Source: Musa acuminata AAA Group
Taxonomy: Eukaryota > Streptophyta > Magnoliopsida > Zingiberales > Musaceae
Direction: 5' to 3'
Assembly (NCBI RefSeq): GCF_036884655.1
Contig: NC_088340.1
Location: 11,162,001 to 11,226,000, forward strand
Length of the DNA stretch: 64,000 bases
Shown here: one piece after another, positions 32,205 to 46,791 of the stretch
How the letters are laid out: the number at the start of each line of letters is the position of its first letter
Position numbering within the stretch: position 1 is the first letter of the stretch
Translations under genes and position numbers: made by a program
Notes under the pieces: model-generated
Told to the model about the DNA's origin: nothing
What the model saw: the letters and a program-made list of their open reading frames with translations, nothing else
Database searches by the model: none

Positions 32205-35200
32205 GAGGCCGGCGCCGAGGCCAAGTCCTTTTTCTTTTGTTCTCTTGGAACGTTCTCTTCGTCCTCTTCTCCCCATTTTGCCGCTGCCGGTTGTTTCCTC
32301 TTGAAGCTTTTACGATTCAGAGTTGTTTCAAAGTTAGTCCCTTTCTTGAATCGAGGGTTTCTCAGCTTCCGCATCAATTTGTTGACTGTTTGGCTACGAT
32401 GTGGTACAGTTCTGGGCGATCATTTGTTTGCAGTGGTTTCTAACTTCTCCCATGGGTTTGCGCTCCCAAAGTTGACAACTTTTCATGTGTTGCTCTTCAT
32501 TTGGGCTTTTTGGTTGGTTTCTTGGGTGGTCTTCTTTATTTGTGGACAATATTAGCTTAGATTTGATAATCTTAATCGTCATGTTTACGATTTCTCGAAT
32601 GATAGGTTCGGAGAGATAGGATCTGTTCTACTTCTCTCTGTGAAAAGAAATTTAGCTTGTTGGGAAATGGTCATGACATGTTGAAGTTGCCTAGGGGACG
32701 CGGTTGGGAAGTTCTTGCTATTTGCAGTAATTATTGGCAGTCTTTCCTCCATTAAAATTTGTGGGATCTCGATTCTTGATTACCCTTTTTTGGTAGTTTT
32801 CAACTCTTTCTTGGAGCTTTCTTGTTTGCCTTTGTGGCTTTATGTGATAGTTTTGCACAATGTGATCTGTTTTACTGCTATAGAAACTTTCATATCCTTT
32901 TTCTTAGATTTTGATTGGTATTTAGGGTAGTCTCAGAACCTTTGGGCTTAAGTTCCTCGACTGCTGCTAGTAGTCAACTGGATCATCATGGCCTCTTTTA
33001 TTTCTCCATTCTTCTCTGTGAGATCTCGCCTTGCAAAAGTCGCCTTTTAGATTATTATTGCAATGTTTTCCTTTGGATTCAGTGAGTTACTATTCATACT
33101 ACGGGAAGAAACCGGACCCAGAACCAGGGCGATGCCGTCGCACCGACGGAAAAAAGTGGCGTTGCTCTAAGGACGCGTACCCTGGTTCCAAGTATTGTGA
33201 GCGCCACATGCACCGTGGCCGCAACCGTTCAAGAAAGCCTGTGGAATCACAAACTGTCGCTCCATCCCAGACTTCCTCATCGGCGTTGACATCCCTCTCT
33301 CCCTCTGTGAGCAATGCCAGCGGCACCGGTGTTGGAAGCTTCAGGGGCATCACCCTGCAGCCGATCACAGGGCCAAGCAATGCACAGAGTTTGTGCTTTG
33401 GCGGTGCTAGTTCATCTCAGCTACCCATGGACACTGGCACTTTTGGAAATCGGTATTTTTTTTTCCTTTTTTTGTTTTACTTCAACACAAACAATTATTT
33501 GTTCTTTTTATTTGTTCAGGATCAAAATCTCAATATGGTGATTCTGTTTGTTAGATAATTTAATCATGTAATTTGGAATTTGGTCATGTGTGATAAAAGG
33601 AGAATATATGCTTTATGTAGGCTCAAACCTAAATGATGATATGCTGGGAGTATATGGCCAGATTCTGTAACGTGTTATAGTCTTTAGACTTCCATGGTTC
33701 CACCTGAGTTTCTATAGAACAGCTGCTCCTCCGAGTGTAGGGTATAATACATTATCAATTCACAGCCAACCATTTTGGTCAAATTGTAGACTAAGAGCAA
33801 TGTTTTGCAGGGGTAGGACTAGATCCATTGACCCTCCCAATATGCTCCCAATGGAGCCCATCTTTTGAAAAAGAGAAAAACCTTCTGAGTCCATGCTCCT
33901 GTTGTCAGTACTGGAAGAACTGGAAGTTTTTTCTCCCTTGTGGATATTAGATGTTCCAGGTTTAAAGTCTGACAATTCTCATGAATTTTCAGATTCTACT
34001 TGCAGTTGTCTGAATCTTTTACAAGCTGCACAGGATCTTTTATTTGGTCCTAGTGCAGGCTTTGCCCAAGCTCTGCATTCCGCAGATTGGGAGATTGACT
34101 GCTAGTTTAACATATGTTTTGGATGTGCCTTAGCTGCATATTTGGCTGCTTTTCCTATTTTAAGAGTTTTTTTCCATTTGAGAGGTGGGAGGAGTTTTTT
34201 CCCCCCTTTTTCTGAGTGCAGTCAAAGTATGCATTCTAGCCATAATCTTTTCTGCATCTAGTGAAGTCTAGTGATCAATATATTAGATAATGCTAAGTTA
34301 CTTTTCTAAATTATGTCTTGGTTTAACATGCATGCTTCTATCTTTGCCAACTTTCCACGTTATGTAATAAACTTGCTCCTGTTAAGTATTTGTTGGTAAA
34401 TGGCCATATTCGTTTTCAGTCTCCGCTTATTGCTGCGAAATTGGTAGGCAACGGTAAGCATTATGTTTCCGGATAGAAATTAGAAATTCCTGACAATGGA
34501 GAGGCATATCTGTTCACCTATTTATCACATGAATATCTATTTTTCGCAGCTTCTGGTTGGAGAATGTTTTCAGGAGCTTGTATAGATGTAATGACTAGTA
34601 AGTTTTTTTTTTTTTCATTATTTGTCTCATTGAAGCCAGTTAAACTGAGATTAATCTTTGGACGGGGTAAGTTTATATTGCCTGCAAAGAAAAAGGCTCA
34701 TTGCATTCATCTTCTTTTTACATATTTCAGAGATTGCACTGTTTTCAGTGCTTGCAAATTGCAATGCCCCGTGTACTTGGGAAACAAATCAATCTGTTAA
34801 ATATCCTCGTTCGATTGATGGAAAGAAGTATGCGTAGTTGGATTTCTTGGTCCATTTTAGAGCTTAAGAGTTTCGATTGTTAATAGTGCCCTGTTCTTGT
34901 TTGATGTGATAACATTAAAAGATTGTGCTTTTGACATTCTTTGTTAACAGTTTAATGTATATCATTACTCGACTTAACAACCAAACTACACTTCTATAAT
35001 GGTCTATGATGAAGCAAGTTTAAGCATGGGTTTTGATTCTTCATGTTGAATTGAAGAGTGAAATAAGCATGCTTGTGATAATGTATTTCAACGTTGTGTT
35101 CTAGAATGTATCACTTGAAGCAAAAAGAAGTATGATTGCAGATCAGATGAAGCATCACTCAGAAAAAAAGAATAGAGCAAGAAAGCTGCATGTAGTAATA

Positions 35201-35842
35201 TGGAGTCATTATCCAGTTTTACTTGTGTTAGGGACTTTTGAAACCTATATGGAAATTTCTGGCTCCTACTAGTTTTCCATCAAATTTTGTATTTCATATG
35301 CTGGATTTTTTTAACGTGCTTTCATTAGGGAGTAATGGATCTAATTTTGCAGGTACTTCTCTGGACTTAAACCTGATGCGGATGAGCACAGTTTCTTTTC
35401 TGGAGCGTCTGGCACTGCTAGGGCCCTTGGGGTGGACTCATCATTGGACAGCTCATGGCGCCCAATGCCACCACCAGTGTCCTCGTTTTCTCTGTCAAAA
35501 ACACATGACCTTTCCATTCTGCAGAATGCCTACCCACAACTTCAGTCAGTGCAAGATCTTGGGCAGGTTACAATCAACTCACTCTCTCGACAGCAACAGC
35601 AGCATCATTCTTTCTTTGGAAGTGAGTTTGGTTCGTCGGAGCCCGTGAAGCATGAAACGCAGTTGCTCCGGCCCTTTTTTGATGAATGGCCAAAGACCAG
35701 AGATTCTTGGTCAGATCTTGAAGAAGACAGATCAAACCGGACCTCGTTTTCCACCACCCAGCTCTCTATTTCCATTCCAATAGCCTCATCAGACTTCTCC
35801 AGCACCTCTTCCCGGTCCCCGAATGGTGGGTCTCCATCCTGA
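32017..35842 (+). CDS. Growth-regulating factor (GRF) transcription factor
   Basis: Three exons: 32017-32200, 33083-33452 and 35353-35842, giving 347 residues. Residues 13-49 are the QLQ domain ([20 protein letters not shown]), which binds GIF co-activators. Residues about 73-116 are the WRC domain ([13 protein letters not shown]) with CX9CX10CX2H zinc ligands Cys79, Cys89, Cys100 and His103, which binds DNA and carries basic nuclear-localisation residues (RGRNRSRK). The C-terminal part has [28 protein letters not shown] and [15 protein letters not shown], blocks shared with the rice GRF3/4/5 group. The protein acts in the nucleus to promote cell proliferation in growing leaves, flowers and grains. 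Exon 2 carries a miR396 site. The start follows the usual short N-terminus before QLQ. Splice phases agree exactly across both introns. Confidence 0.96.
33226..33246 (+). promoter_or_regulatory. miR396 target site in GRF exon 2
   Basis: The 21-nt stretch beginning CGTTCAAGAAAGC and ending CTGTGGAA encodes RSRKPVE in the WRC domain. It is the canonical GRF cleavage site of miR396, so the mRNA should be post-transcriptionally limited by that microRNA. Confidence 0.93.
33453..35352 (+). other. GRF intron 2
   Basis: 1900 bp, GTATTT to TTTTGCAG, AT- and T-rich. It contains a minus-strand frame at 33760-33975 with Ser/Lys-rich sequence and a coding-like extension on its upstream side (to about 34110), possibly an inserted gene fragment. 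No additional GRF exon is needed, since the flanking exons join in phase. Confidence 0.75.
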
Positions 35843-36735
35843 ACCACAATCCCCACTTGTGATTCTAGATTTCCAAGGTTGGTATGCCCTCTTCCAGATC
35901 CTTATCCTCGAATTGTATCTCTGCAGATGATTGAGCGAGGAGTCGTCAAGCCTTTCTCTGAAGTCATGAACCGATAACTGGATGTTCTTGTTTGTTTGAG
36001 GTCTTCTTTGAGGACACCAGCGATACTTTCAGAGCCATTTGGTTGAGGCATTCTGTGGTGCTTTTGATGTCATCTCGTAGTTGTGAAACAGTTATTGTTG
36101 TAGTTTGGTAATAAGTATATCCCGAACCTATTTCCTCTTTGTTACTTATGCTATCTTCTCGTACTGAACTTTCTGTAGAAAGCATGCAAGAAATTGTGTC
36201 TGACTGGAGACGTTAATGTTGACTTGCAAGCTTGCCTATGATAATTTAGAGGATTCCTGGCTCCATCCGCACAGCATTCGGTGGCTGTGTGATTTGGTAT
36301 GCTATGGTAAGGTTGAGCACAAGAAAGCCGAGAGATGCAATGAGCCCCTATCGACATCTGAAAAGTTAGATTGCCTACAAGCAATCATAAGTATTGTTTT
36401 GCCCCGTGCTTCAGTTCAATTGACTTGACTGCTACTTCAGACCAGAAGCATATTTTGCCATTGGCTACAGCGCATGGATGTCGGTGCGTCTCTTTGTCGC
36501 ATCTACGAGGAACATGATGGCAGCATCCGGGACTAACCTTGGGCTTTTGCTTTGGAACCCATCTGTTTAGGAAAAGTGTCATAAGCCCACAATTCCTGTA
36601 GCTCAATTGTCCATTGATTTAGGGAGGAATTATGATCAGCAGTTGGTGTTCGACCAAAACTAGAGACAACGAGGGTAGGAATTCACTGTGAACAGAGGCA
36701 TTTATTCTTTTTTTTTGGGTCGAGAGAGAAGGGGA
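35843..36735. other. 3' flank of the GRF gene
   Basis: It includes the presumed 3' untranslated region (AT-rich, TTGTTG and TTTGATG words). No further gene is recognisable. Short frames on both strands do not resemble proteins I know. Confidence 0.5.
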
Positions 36736-36744
36736 GGTATCAAA

Positions 36745-37090
36745 GACTCGCAGGCTGATGCCCTGGCACGCCACGTCGGCTCAGGGACCCACCTCATATG
36801 TCGCGAACCTGACACATGAAGGAACCCCTCCCTGGACCCCAAGTCTCTCCGCCTTGCTATTGGATCCAACGAGTGGGGTCCCACTTGCACGACCATCCGC
36901 GAGGCACGTACGGACGCCAGGAGCCCCTGGTCCGCCACGTTGGCTCGGGGACCCACGTCACCAGGTGAATCTGACACGTGGAAAGAACCTCTATCGAGAC
37001 CCAAACTTCTCTGCCTTGCGATTGGATTCGCCCAGCGGGTCCCACATGCAGCGACCATCCGCGAGGCAGGTAAGCGACTCGCGGAATCCT
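36745..37090. repeat. Two ~170-bp imperfect tandem repeats, GC-rich
   Basis: Unit 1 at about 36745-36910 and unit 2 at about 36911-37085 share CCACGTYGGCTCRGGGACCCAC, TGACACRTGRAA, CTCYGCCTTGC-ATTGGAT and GACCATCCGCGAGGCA. They contain ACGT cores and CCAAT-like words, and lie 270-600 bp upstream of a TATA box at 37354. They may be duplicated upstream promoter elements or part of a transposon. Confidence 0.75.
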
Positions 37091-37353
37091 CGTACGGGTA
37101 AGACGGGGCCTGCTGCACCTGCGCAGGGCTCTCTCGCACCGCCCAAGGCCTGGCTGGATGACGTGGAACAGATGGGTGGTGGAGGACGGTGTCTCCCGTA
37201 CGGCTCCTGGAGCGCCCGACTGGGCGAAACACAAACCATTCGGACAAACGAGGTGAGATTACGTGCCGAGGTGGCATTGTGAGGGCCGTTGGATCATAAC
37301 GGTTCGCGTTGTCTTTCGTGCGGCCGTGTGATCTCTTCTCCAAGTACATTTTT

Positions 37354-37363
37354 CTATATAAAT
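37354..37363 (+). promoter_or_regulatory. TATA box of an unidentified transcription unit
   Basis: CTATATAAAT sits in front of a pyrimidine-rich leader-like segment (TTTCTCTCCTCAATC) and an exon-like stretch ending in a donor (TTCGAG|GTAATC at about 37590). Together these look like a promoter and first non-coding exon on the plus strand. Confidence 0.45.
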
Positions 37364-37439
37364 CGCAATATAATTAGGCGGTTTGGGAGGGAAAAAGAAA
37401 AAGGAATTCGAATTATGCCATTCGAACACAAATAGCGAA

Positions 37440-37591
37440 ACCCTCAACTTCCTCGCTTGCCCATCGTTCTTTCTCTCCTCAATCTGGTTTTTTCCCTCTC
37501 CGAGCCCATCAGGAGCCTCCTCAGTTCTTGCTTCTTCAAGGTTCTCGACGAGACCTATGCTGCCGCCGCAGGCATCTTGCGAATCTTCGAG
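37440..37591 (+). other. Possible 5' leader exon of an unidentified gene
   Basis: CT-rich sequence in the style of a plant 5' untranslated exon (TCGTTCTTTCTCTCC, GACGAGACCTATGCTGCC), followed by GTAATCTCGATGAG, a reasonable donor. What follows (37600-38570) has the T-rich, phrase-like style of a long plant leader intron and carries internal duplications. No coding exon could be joined to it, and the region to 41330 offers no recognisable product. The unit may be non-coding or may have decayed. Confidence 0.3.
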
Positions 37592-37654
37592 GTAATCTCG
37601 ATGAGCTTGTCTGTCTGGCTCGATGTCTTGATGTCTTGTGGACGATTTCTTGTT

Positions 37655-38280
37655 CGTTTCTTCGGGAAAGGAGGGTTTCGCTTGGTTAGCTTCATAGATC
37701 TATCGTGCGATTTTCATAGTGCGAGCGCCAACAATTAGGATCTTGGTTTTGTCCTACGGTGATGTCTTCTTGGTACTCGGGAAGTTAAGGTTCCGAGTGT
37801 AAGATCCATGTATAAGATATGTTGCGTGGATGTCCAACGGATCTCGAAGTTTGAGCACAAATAATTAGGATCTTGATTTGATTTTCTTGTGAGTGATGTT
37901 TTGTTCGTAGTTGGGTAATCAGGATTCCAATTGTTCATTGATGTTTACCAGTTGGGTAATCAGGATTTCTTCGGGAAAGCAGGGTTTCACTTATCAATCG
38001 ATAGTTAGCTTCTGAGATCTATCGTGTGATTTTCATAGTGCGAGCGCCTACATTTAGGATCTTGATTTTGTCTTACGGTGATGTCTTCTTGGTATCCCGG
38101 AAATTAGGGTTCCCATTGTAAGATCCATGCATAAGATCTGTTGCGTGGCCGTCCAACGGATCTCGAAATTTGAGCACATATAATTAGGATCTTGATTTGA
38201 TTTTCTTGTGAGCGATGTCTTCTTCGTGGTTGGGTAATCAGGATTCCAATTGTTCATTGATGTTTTACCAGTTCGATATT
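37655..38280. repeat. ~319-bp tandem duplication in a leader-intron-like region
   Basis: The block starting TTTCTTCGGGAAAGSAGGGTTTC and running through ATCTATCGTG, GCGAGCGCC and TTAGGATCTTG to CAATTGTTCATTGATGTTT occurs twice, offset by about 319 bp. Shorter decayed echoes (TTAGGATTTTGATC, GTGCGAGCACCC) continue to about 38560. Two nearly identical minus-strand frames at 37735-37938 and 38054-38257 are by-products. Confidence 0.85.
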
Positions 38281-38588
38281 GAATTCATATCTAATCCTTG
38301 ATCTGTTGCCAGGATATCGGGCGGATTTAGTAGAGTGACGGCCTAGAAATAGGATCTCAGTTTTTTGTTCCTTTGAGTTATCGTCATGTTGATATTTAGG
38401 GAGATTAGGATTTTGATCGTCGATTGATATTGAACGCACCTAATCTTAGATTTGTTGCATCTTGAATGGATATAGGGTCGTTCTTGAAGTGCGAGCACCC
38501 ACAATTTCGATCTTGATTTGATATCTTTTCTTGGGAATTTCCTCATAGTTACCATCAATTGTGAAACGATATATCATCTTTCCTCACT

Positions 38589-38591
<3 letters not shown>

Positions 38592-38637
<46 letters not shown>
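38592..38637. repeat. (AT)n microsatellite
   Basis: About 23 uninterrupted TA dinucleotides. It is likely length-variable between individuals. Confidence 0.95.
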
Positions 38638-38639
<2 letters not shown>

Positions 38640-38642
<3 letters not shown>

Positions 38643-41360
38643 GCAACATTTTTTTAATCATGTAGACTGAATTTTCCCATGTAAAAAAAGTTTCGAGCGA
38701 GCTAGGTGGATTGGAGTTATAAACAGTCCCCAAATAACAAAATCTATCTGAAAATGACCATTATGACCAAATGATCTGGTGTCTACTTTAACCTAGGCAC
38801 CATCACATGGTCGGTGTGTTCGAAATATCACTAGCATTTTCTGAATTTTATCCACACGTTATGTTTTTAAATCCTCTAGGTGATGCTAATTCAAGGTTTT
38901 CTAATATCGAAGATTAAAATAAAATTTTATTGGAGAAGATGAAGTGATTAGATGGTAACATGTAGGAACAATGTTTCAAGTCCAAAAAGCATGGGAACTC
39001 GGCCCTAGAAAGTGTCCAGCTGGTAGATAGTTGGACGCACAAAATCGTTTATCTGAAACAGTTGATTTGCATCCTTTAGTTGACATTTATTTATTTCTTT
39101 TTCTGGCACCACACATGATTTTTTTTCTTTGTTTTGACATAACTAAGATGTTTAATATTCTACCTTCTCACACCAAAAAAAGAAAGCCAAGAGATTGATA
39201 CAGTAATGGCATATCAATTTACATATTCACAAGCAGTTGGGAAGCGTAACTATCAGTCCCCAGTGACATTTCCCCTTCTTTATACCTAGACTTACTTAAT
39301 TCCACCATCCCAATCTGCAACCTTTTGGCCCCTCTATTTGATCCTTAAAAGTCAAATAATTTGCCCTATTATGATCTGTAGTTTGAAGTGAATGTTTTTG
39401 ATGAAAAGGAAATATATGGTGGGTTGCGCATCTTTATGCTGTTGTATTTCTCCTGGAAAACACAAAAAGAAAAAGGAATAAAATGGAAGTTAAATTGCCA
39501 TGCCAAAGATACTGCAGGGTCCTCCTAAGTCGTTATATTTCCTTTATACATCAACAACTTCTTGGAAACCAACTTCTTCCGCTCACCCACCTGGCTACCA
39601 GGACCTAGGTTTCTGTTTTATTTTTAGTTTTTGCTATTAGGACCTTAGTTGCAATCCAAGAATGTTTAGGATATATTACAACTAGTTCTGCATAAGACTC
39701 TGCTGACAGTGGTCGTGCAAATTTATCAAATTAAGTGTGACCTAATGGCACATAAAGGGCAGTACCCCATCTCTACTGTATTAGCGAGATAACCGTGGAT
39801 TCATAGTAGAACAGGTGGCTGCATTTTTGTGATTAGGAATAGGATAATCGCAGTACAAAAAAATATAGTCAAAATAAGAGGCATTTTGCCCATCAAAAGG
39901 CGTGAAAGCAGAGTGTACCGATTCATCTCTCTGTTTGTAACTTCTCAACTGGTTTTCCGCAGTATGCGAGGCACATCAACAAATTGGCAACCCAATCCTA
40001 CAAACGTCACATGATATCTCTATAATATCATACTTCAGAACCCACATATTTCTAAGCATTTTAATCCTGTTCTGTAAAGTAGGAAATATACTTTCCAGAT
40101 TTAACATGCTGTTGCAGTTAAGTTCATTTGTCAGAGTTTTTTTAATCCTGCTAAAATAGCTATTTGTCACACAACTAATCAGAAAAGTTTTTATCATTTC
40201 GTTCAGGATACTAGATCTCGGTACAAACCCGTGTAGCTTTGTTACCATGTGTCTGAACTCTGAAATTGCAGCTTTATTTATTTTCTCCTCAAGCTAACTA
40301 GATTGATTTCAAGGAGACGAGGAGCAAATTACGTTTGGGTGATATTAATGGTTTGACATTATGCATATGTAACATGTTTTTTCAAGCCATCTTCCTAGGC
40401 CATGTGCCGTGATGCAATTCGTGAGCACTCTGTACCGTGAAAATTTTATGCTTTTCTATTCGGACAGCAAAGTTTGTGTCGATCACAGGAAGTGTTTTCA
40501 AGAAATGAGGTTGTGATGCTAGGTGAATTGTGATTCATGAGTTCATCAAAGAGAATCAACCAAGTCGTTTTTTCTGAGTCTATTTGGGCTGAGCAATCAT
40601 TGGTTTTTTGGGATAATTCCAGTGTTGAACGAGAAGTAGATCAACCTCATTTTGCATCTGTGTTCATTAGCTTTCATAGTACCCTAACGGACGTCCAGGA
40701 TGAAGTCTGTGTTATGATCAATTTGTCATGTTGTCTTGATAGGATTCAAAGTTAATAACAGGTGGTTTAGGGAATGACTCCAAGTTGATGGGATATATCA
40801 GCCGGTCGTTTGGTGAATCATCAGTTGATCTCAAGCGTCGGTTTCCCGGCCTTTTGATTGGAGCATACTCATATATCCCACCCGTCCGTTCACCGGACTC
40901 GCGCGACAGGGCAAGTAGACCGGAACAAGCAGCGGGCCTGGCAAACTGCCGTGCGCTGATAACCCGGTTGGTGCGCAGAAAGTTTATTCCTGTGGTTTCT
41001 CTACGGCTTGCAAATCGCTGTAAACGTTATAGATGAGCCCAGTATCATTCATTCAGCTGGTTTTTATGATGTCGAAGATCATAATATCGAAGAACCTTTT
41101 ATTAGGTTTCAACATGCTCCTTAGGAGTAAAAAGAAAAGGAATTTAAAAGACAAGCAATGGATTGAGTTGGTGGCAAAAAATGACAGTACGTATAACTAC
41201 TTCTAACTCGAGTTCATCCTTCAAGATTTTGATCATACCATCCGTGCAACTTTAATTGATCTCAATGAAAATAAAGTTGCTGTTCCTCCCTATCTCCATC
41301 AAACAGGACAACACAGTACAAAAGACAGTGTGAGGGGTGGGGGGGAGAGGGGGAGAGTGC
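38640..41360. other. Gene-free stretch left of the thioredoxin-like gene
   Basis: Mostly AT-rich without recognisable coding sequence. A more GC-rich island at about 40830-41035 (TTCCCGGCCTTTTGATTGG to CTTGCAAATCGCTG) holds an 83-codon frame with many Arg and Ser and no known domain. I see no RNA gene or mobile element with clear ends here. Confidence 0.45.
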
Positions 41361-41366
41361 ACAAGA

Positions 41367-44317
<2,951 letters not shown>

Positions 44318-46064
44318 CTCCCAAGCAATCGCGTGTCCGACTTGGGAGATTCAAATAACTGAAAATAGCAGCATTTTGTCGTCGCAGTCGTACTCGTCGA
44401 GTATTCTTATACGTTTTCCTTATTTATTTATTTATTTTATTATTACATATATATATATATATAATGGATTTTTTAATAATAAAATTAGAGTATTTTTAAT
44501 CACTTATGTAACGATAGACTAATCAACAAATTATTGTGTTTAAAGATCGTATTAATCGGTATGGATCAAAGTAAAAATATGCATTACAAACAAAGATGGT
44601 GAATAAATTAGTCTGAGGACCAAAATAGATAACTTTTTTCTATTACTTATTTTAATGATGAAAGAATTATGATTGGTTTTACACAAACACAACCTCATTT
44701 GCAAACAATCAGCGAATAATCTGATTTGACTGAGTTGTTGTTGGGTTTTGAGTTTGGCTTCCAATAAAGAACACTGTGTGGCATAGGATGTGACGTCAGA
44801 TTGATCCGTGTTTCCGATGTGTGACTTTTTCCACACAAAAGTTCCAAATAGGGGTCACCAAAATGTGGTGTTTTAGAGTTCTGAAAAGTGAAAATTAATG
44901 CAACAAAAATAGATGGGGGAATGGATTGATTGACACGTTAAACGCATCCAAAGTAGGAAAAAGATGAAATAAAAATGATAATTGCATTTGTATTCTCTCG
45001 ATCTAAAAGAGCATCGTGGAATTGTTCTCCATGACGAATGCCCACTGCTTGATTAGAATTCTCTTGTAAGATTCCTTGGTCAACAACCATCTCATAAATG
45101 GTCAAAATTTCCCCTTTCATTTTTAGATTGCTCATCTCTGAATGATGAGAGATTCCCTTATTTGAAATCTAACATACAAATCGATTGCGTAAACGATTAA
45201 ATTACTCGGCACGATCATCGTCTTGATCAGACCGCGGAGGTGTGGAGAAGCAAAGCACAGCTTGATTAACTCTTGTGGTGTTTCAACGTATAAGCATATG
45301 ATTATGTGCACGCAATCACATGGTTAGCCTTTAAAATAAGAGCTAATCATGTGCTCTCATGAATTATAATCGAGCATATGGACTGCCTCCACGTGCCTAT
45401 GTCTGTCTCCAGCATCGTATATCTTCTTCACACGACCTGCCTTGGCTTTTGGCATTTGGCTTTCGATTGCAAGGCAGAGTCAAAAACTCAAAAGCCATTC
45501 CGATACATGCACAAAAGTTTTGGTTGATGATGATGATGATGATGATGATGAGGACAGTGTAGCTAATCATAATCACCTAGTTTTTCTCCTGCATGGATCT
45601 ATCTATCTATCTTTAAATGCCTCAAACAAATGACAGAAACTGGATGTCACGTGAGCCAGAGATCATGTCAAGAGTCAGTCCTCTGATGGAATCTCACAAA
45701 ACTAGGGGAGAACTTGTACGTGAATGCCATAGTATTTCAGCTTCTTCTTTCATGTCTCTTTATTACATAGCAATCTATGCGGATTTGACTCAAATGTCAG
45801 TTCCATTTCCAGCCATTACTAGGATATTAAACCAGGGTGGTTTCAAGCAAAAAGAGAAGAAAGGACATGAGTCAGGTTAATTATTGGCAGCATGAACATA
45901 GGATGCCAAGATCATCCGATAACCGTGATGATGATGATGGAGGCTGGTCCCCGAGAATATAATTACTATGTGTTATGGTACTAGGTTATTGCCCACAACG
46001 AAAAGAAAGGTGTGACTGCTAAGGCACAGCCATCCACCCCACCTATTCCTATTATTTTCTGCGG
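44318..46064. other. Intergenic region upstream of the thioredoxin-like gene
   Basis: It includes the presumed minus-strand promoter, with a (TA)n stretch near 44448-44463. The block 44938-45280 has phrase-like segments (AGATCGAGAGAATACAAATGC in reverse) resembling decayed LTR-element DNA. An inverted repeat CACATGGTTAGC/GCTAATCATGTG spans 45317-45353. A (GAT)n run is at about 45526-45550. No gene is identified. Confidence 0.45.
45317..45353. repeat. Short inverted repeat (hairpin)
   Basis: CACATGGTTAGC at 45317-45328 pairs with GCTAATCATGTG at 45342-45353, 11 of 12 matches, loop 13 nt. It may be a remnant of a small inverted-repeat transposon end. No function is assigned. Confidence 0.6.
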
Positions 46065-46259
46065 CTAAATGATGTCGGTAGAGACGTGCATTCTGCGACG
46101 AAGGACGCCGAGAGACAACCTAAGGTTTTGGCTTGGATTGGGCGTCTCTATACCCGAAGAACAGGTCCAACTATGTGTGATACGTATAAAGGGATCGTTA
46201 TTAGTTATTGCCATTGATCTTCCCATTGCGAGGAGCACAAGGAAGAACATAAACAACAT
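46065..46259 (-). CDS. Possible small secreted peptide ORF
   Basis: A 64-residue frame begins MLFMFFLVLLAMGRSMA, a convincing signal-peptide shape, followed by a short polar tail ending RRRMHVSTDII. The start context is ordinary and I see no clear TATA box. It matches no peptide-hormone family I can name. It could be a real orphan peptide or a chance frame; the length is easily reached by chance. Confidence 0.22.
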   Translation of the reverse strand: MLFMFFLVLLAMGRSMAITNNDPFIRITHSWTCSSGIETPNPSQNLRLSLGVLRRRMHVSTDII

Positions 46260-46754
46260 AAAGCTGGTGGGAGTGTTAAGCCCCCACCGGAGAATCTAAA
46301 TGCCTTGGAATGATGATTTGGTTCTTAAGCCGTGGTGGAGTCTTGCGATCGGCAGGAGCACCAGCAATGCTCGAGTCTAAAAGGAGCGTGTCATCGGAAA
46401 AAGCCTTAAAAGGAGGGAGCAAATACCGGGCCTTTGTTGACAAAAGATGCATTCTATTGTCTCCGACACTATAACACGTACAGCCCTGGGTATGTCTCTC
46501 TCTCTCTCTCTCTCTCTTTCTCGTGGGCTTTGTACGTGCAGATGTATAGTGTCCGTAACGTGATGAAAGTTGAAGTTGAATTCTTCGAGGTGACAAGGGA
46601 CAGAGAGCAGTGCAGCAGAATTTTATGCACATGTACAGAAGCATTTGTACATTAGGTCTGGGATACAGATACAGATCCCTGGACGGGGAAATTAAGCTAT
46701 ATATGCACGCCTCTCATGGTCGGTCTCTATCGATCGTTCTCACCAACGTCGTCT

Positions 46755-46788
<34 letters not shown>

Positions 46789-46791
46789 ACT
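46755..46791. repeat. (CT)n tract upstream of MIR172
   Basis: About 13 CT repeats lie 0.5 kb before the microRNA hairpin. A second (TC)n run is at about 46496-46518. CT-rich tracts are common near plant transcription starts, so this may mark the primary transcript's leader. Confidence 0.6.

Noticed and set aside
37735..38257. Two nearly identical minus-strand 67-residue frames as paralogous small genes
   Set aside because: They are by-products of the 319-bp tandem duplication and show no domain or signal peptide.
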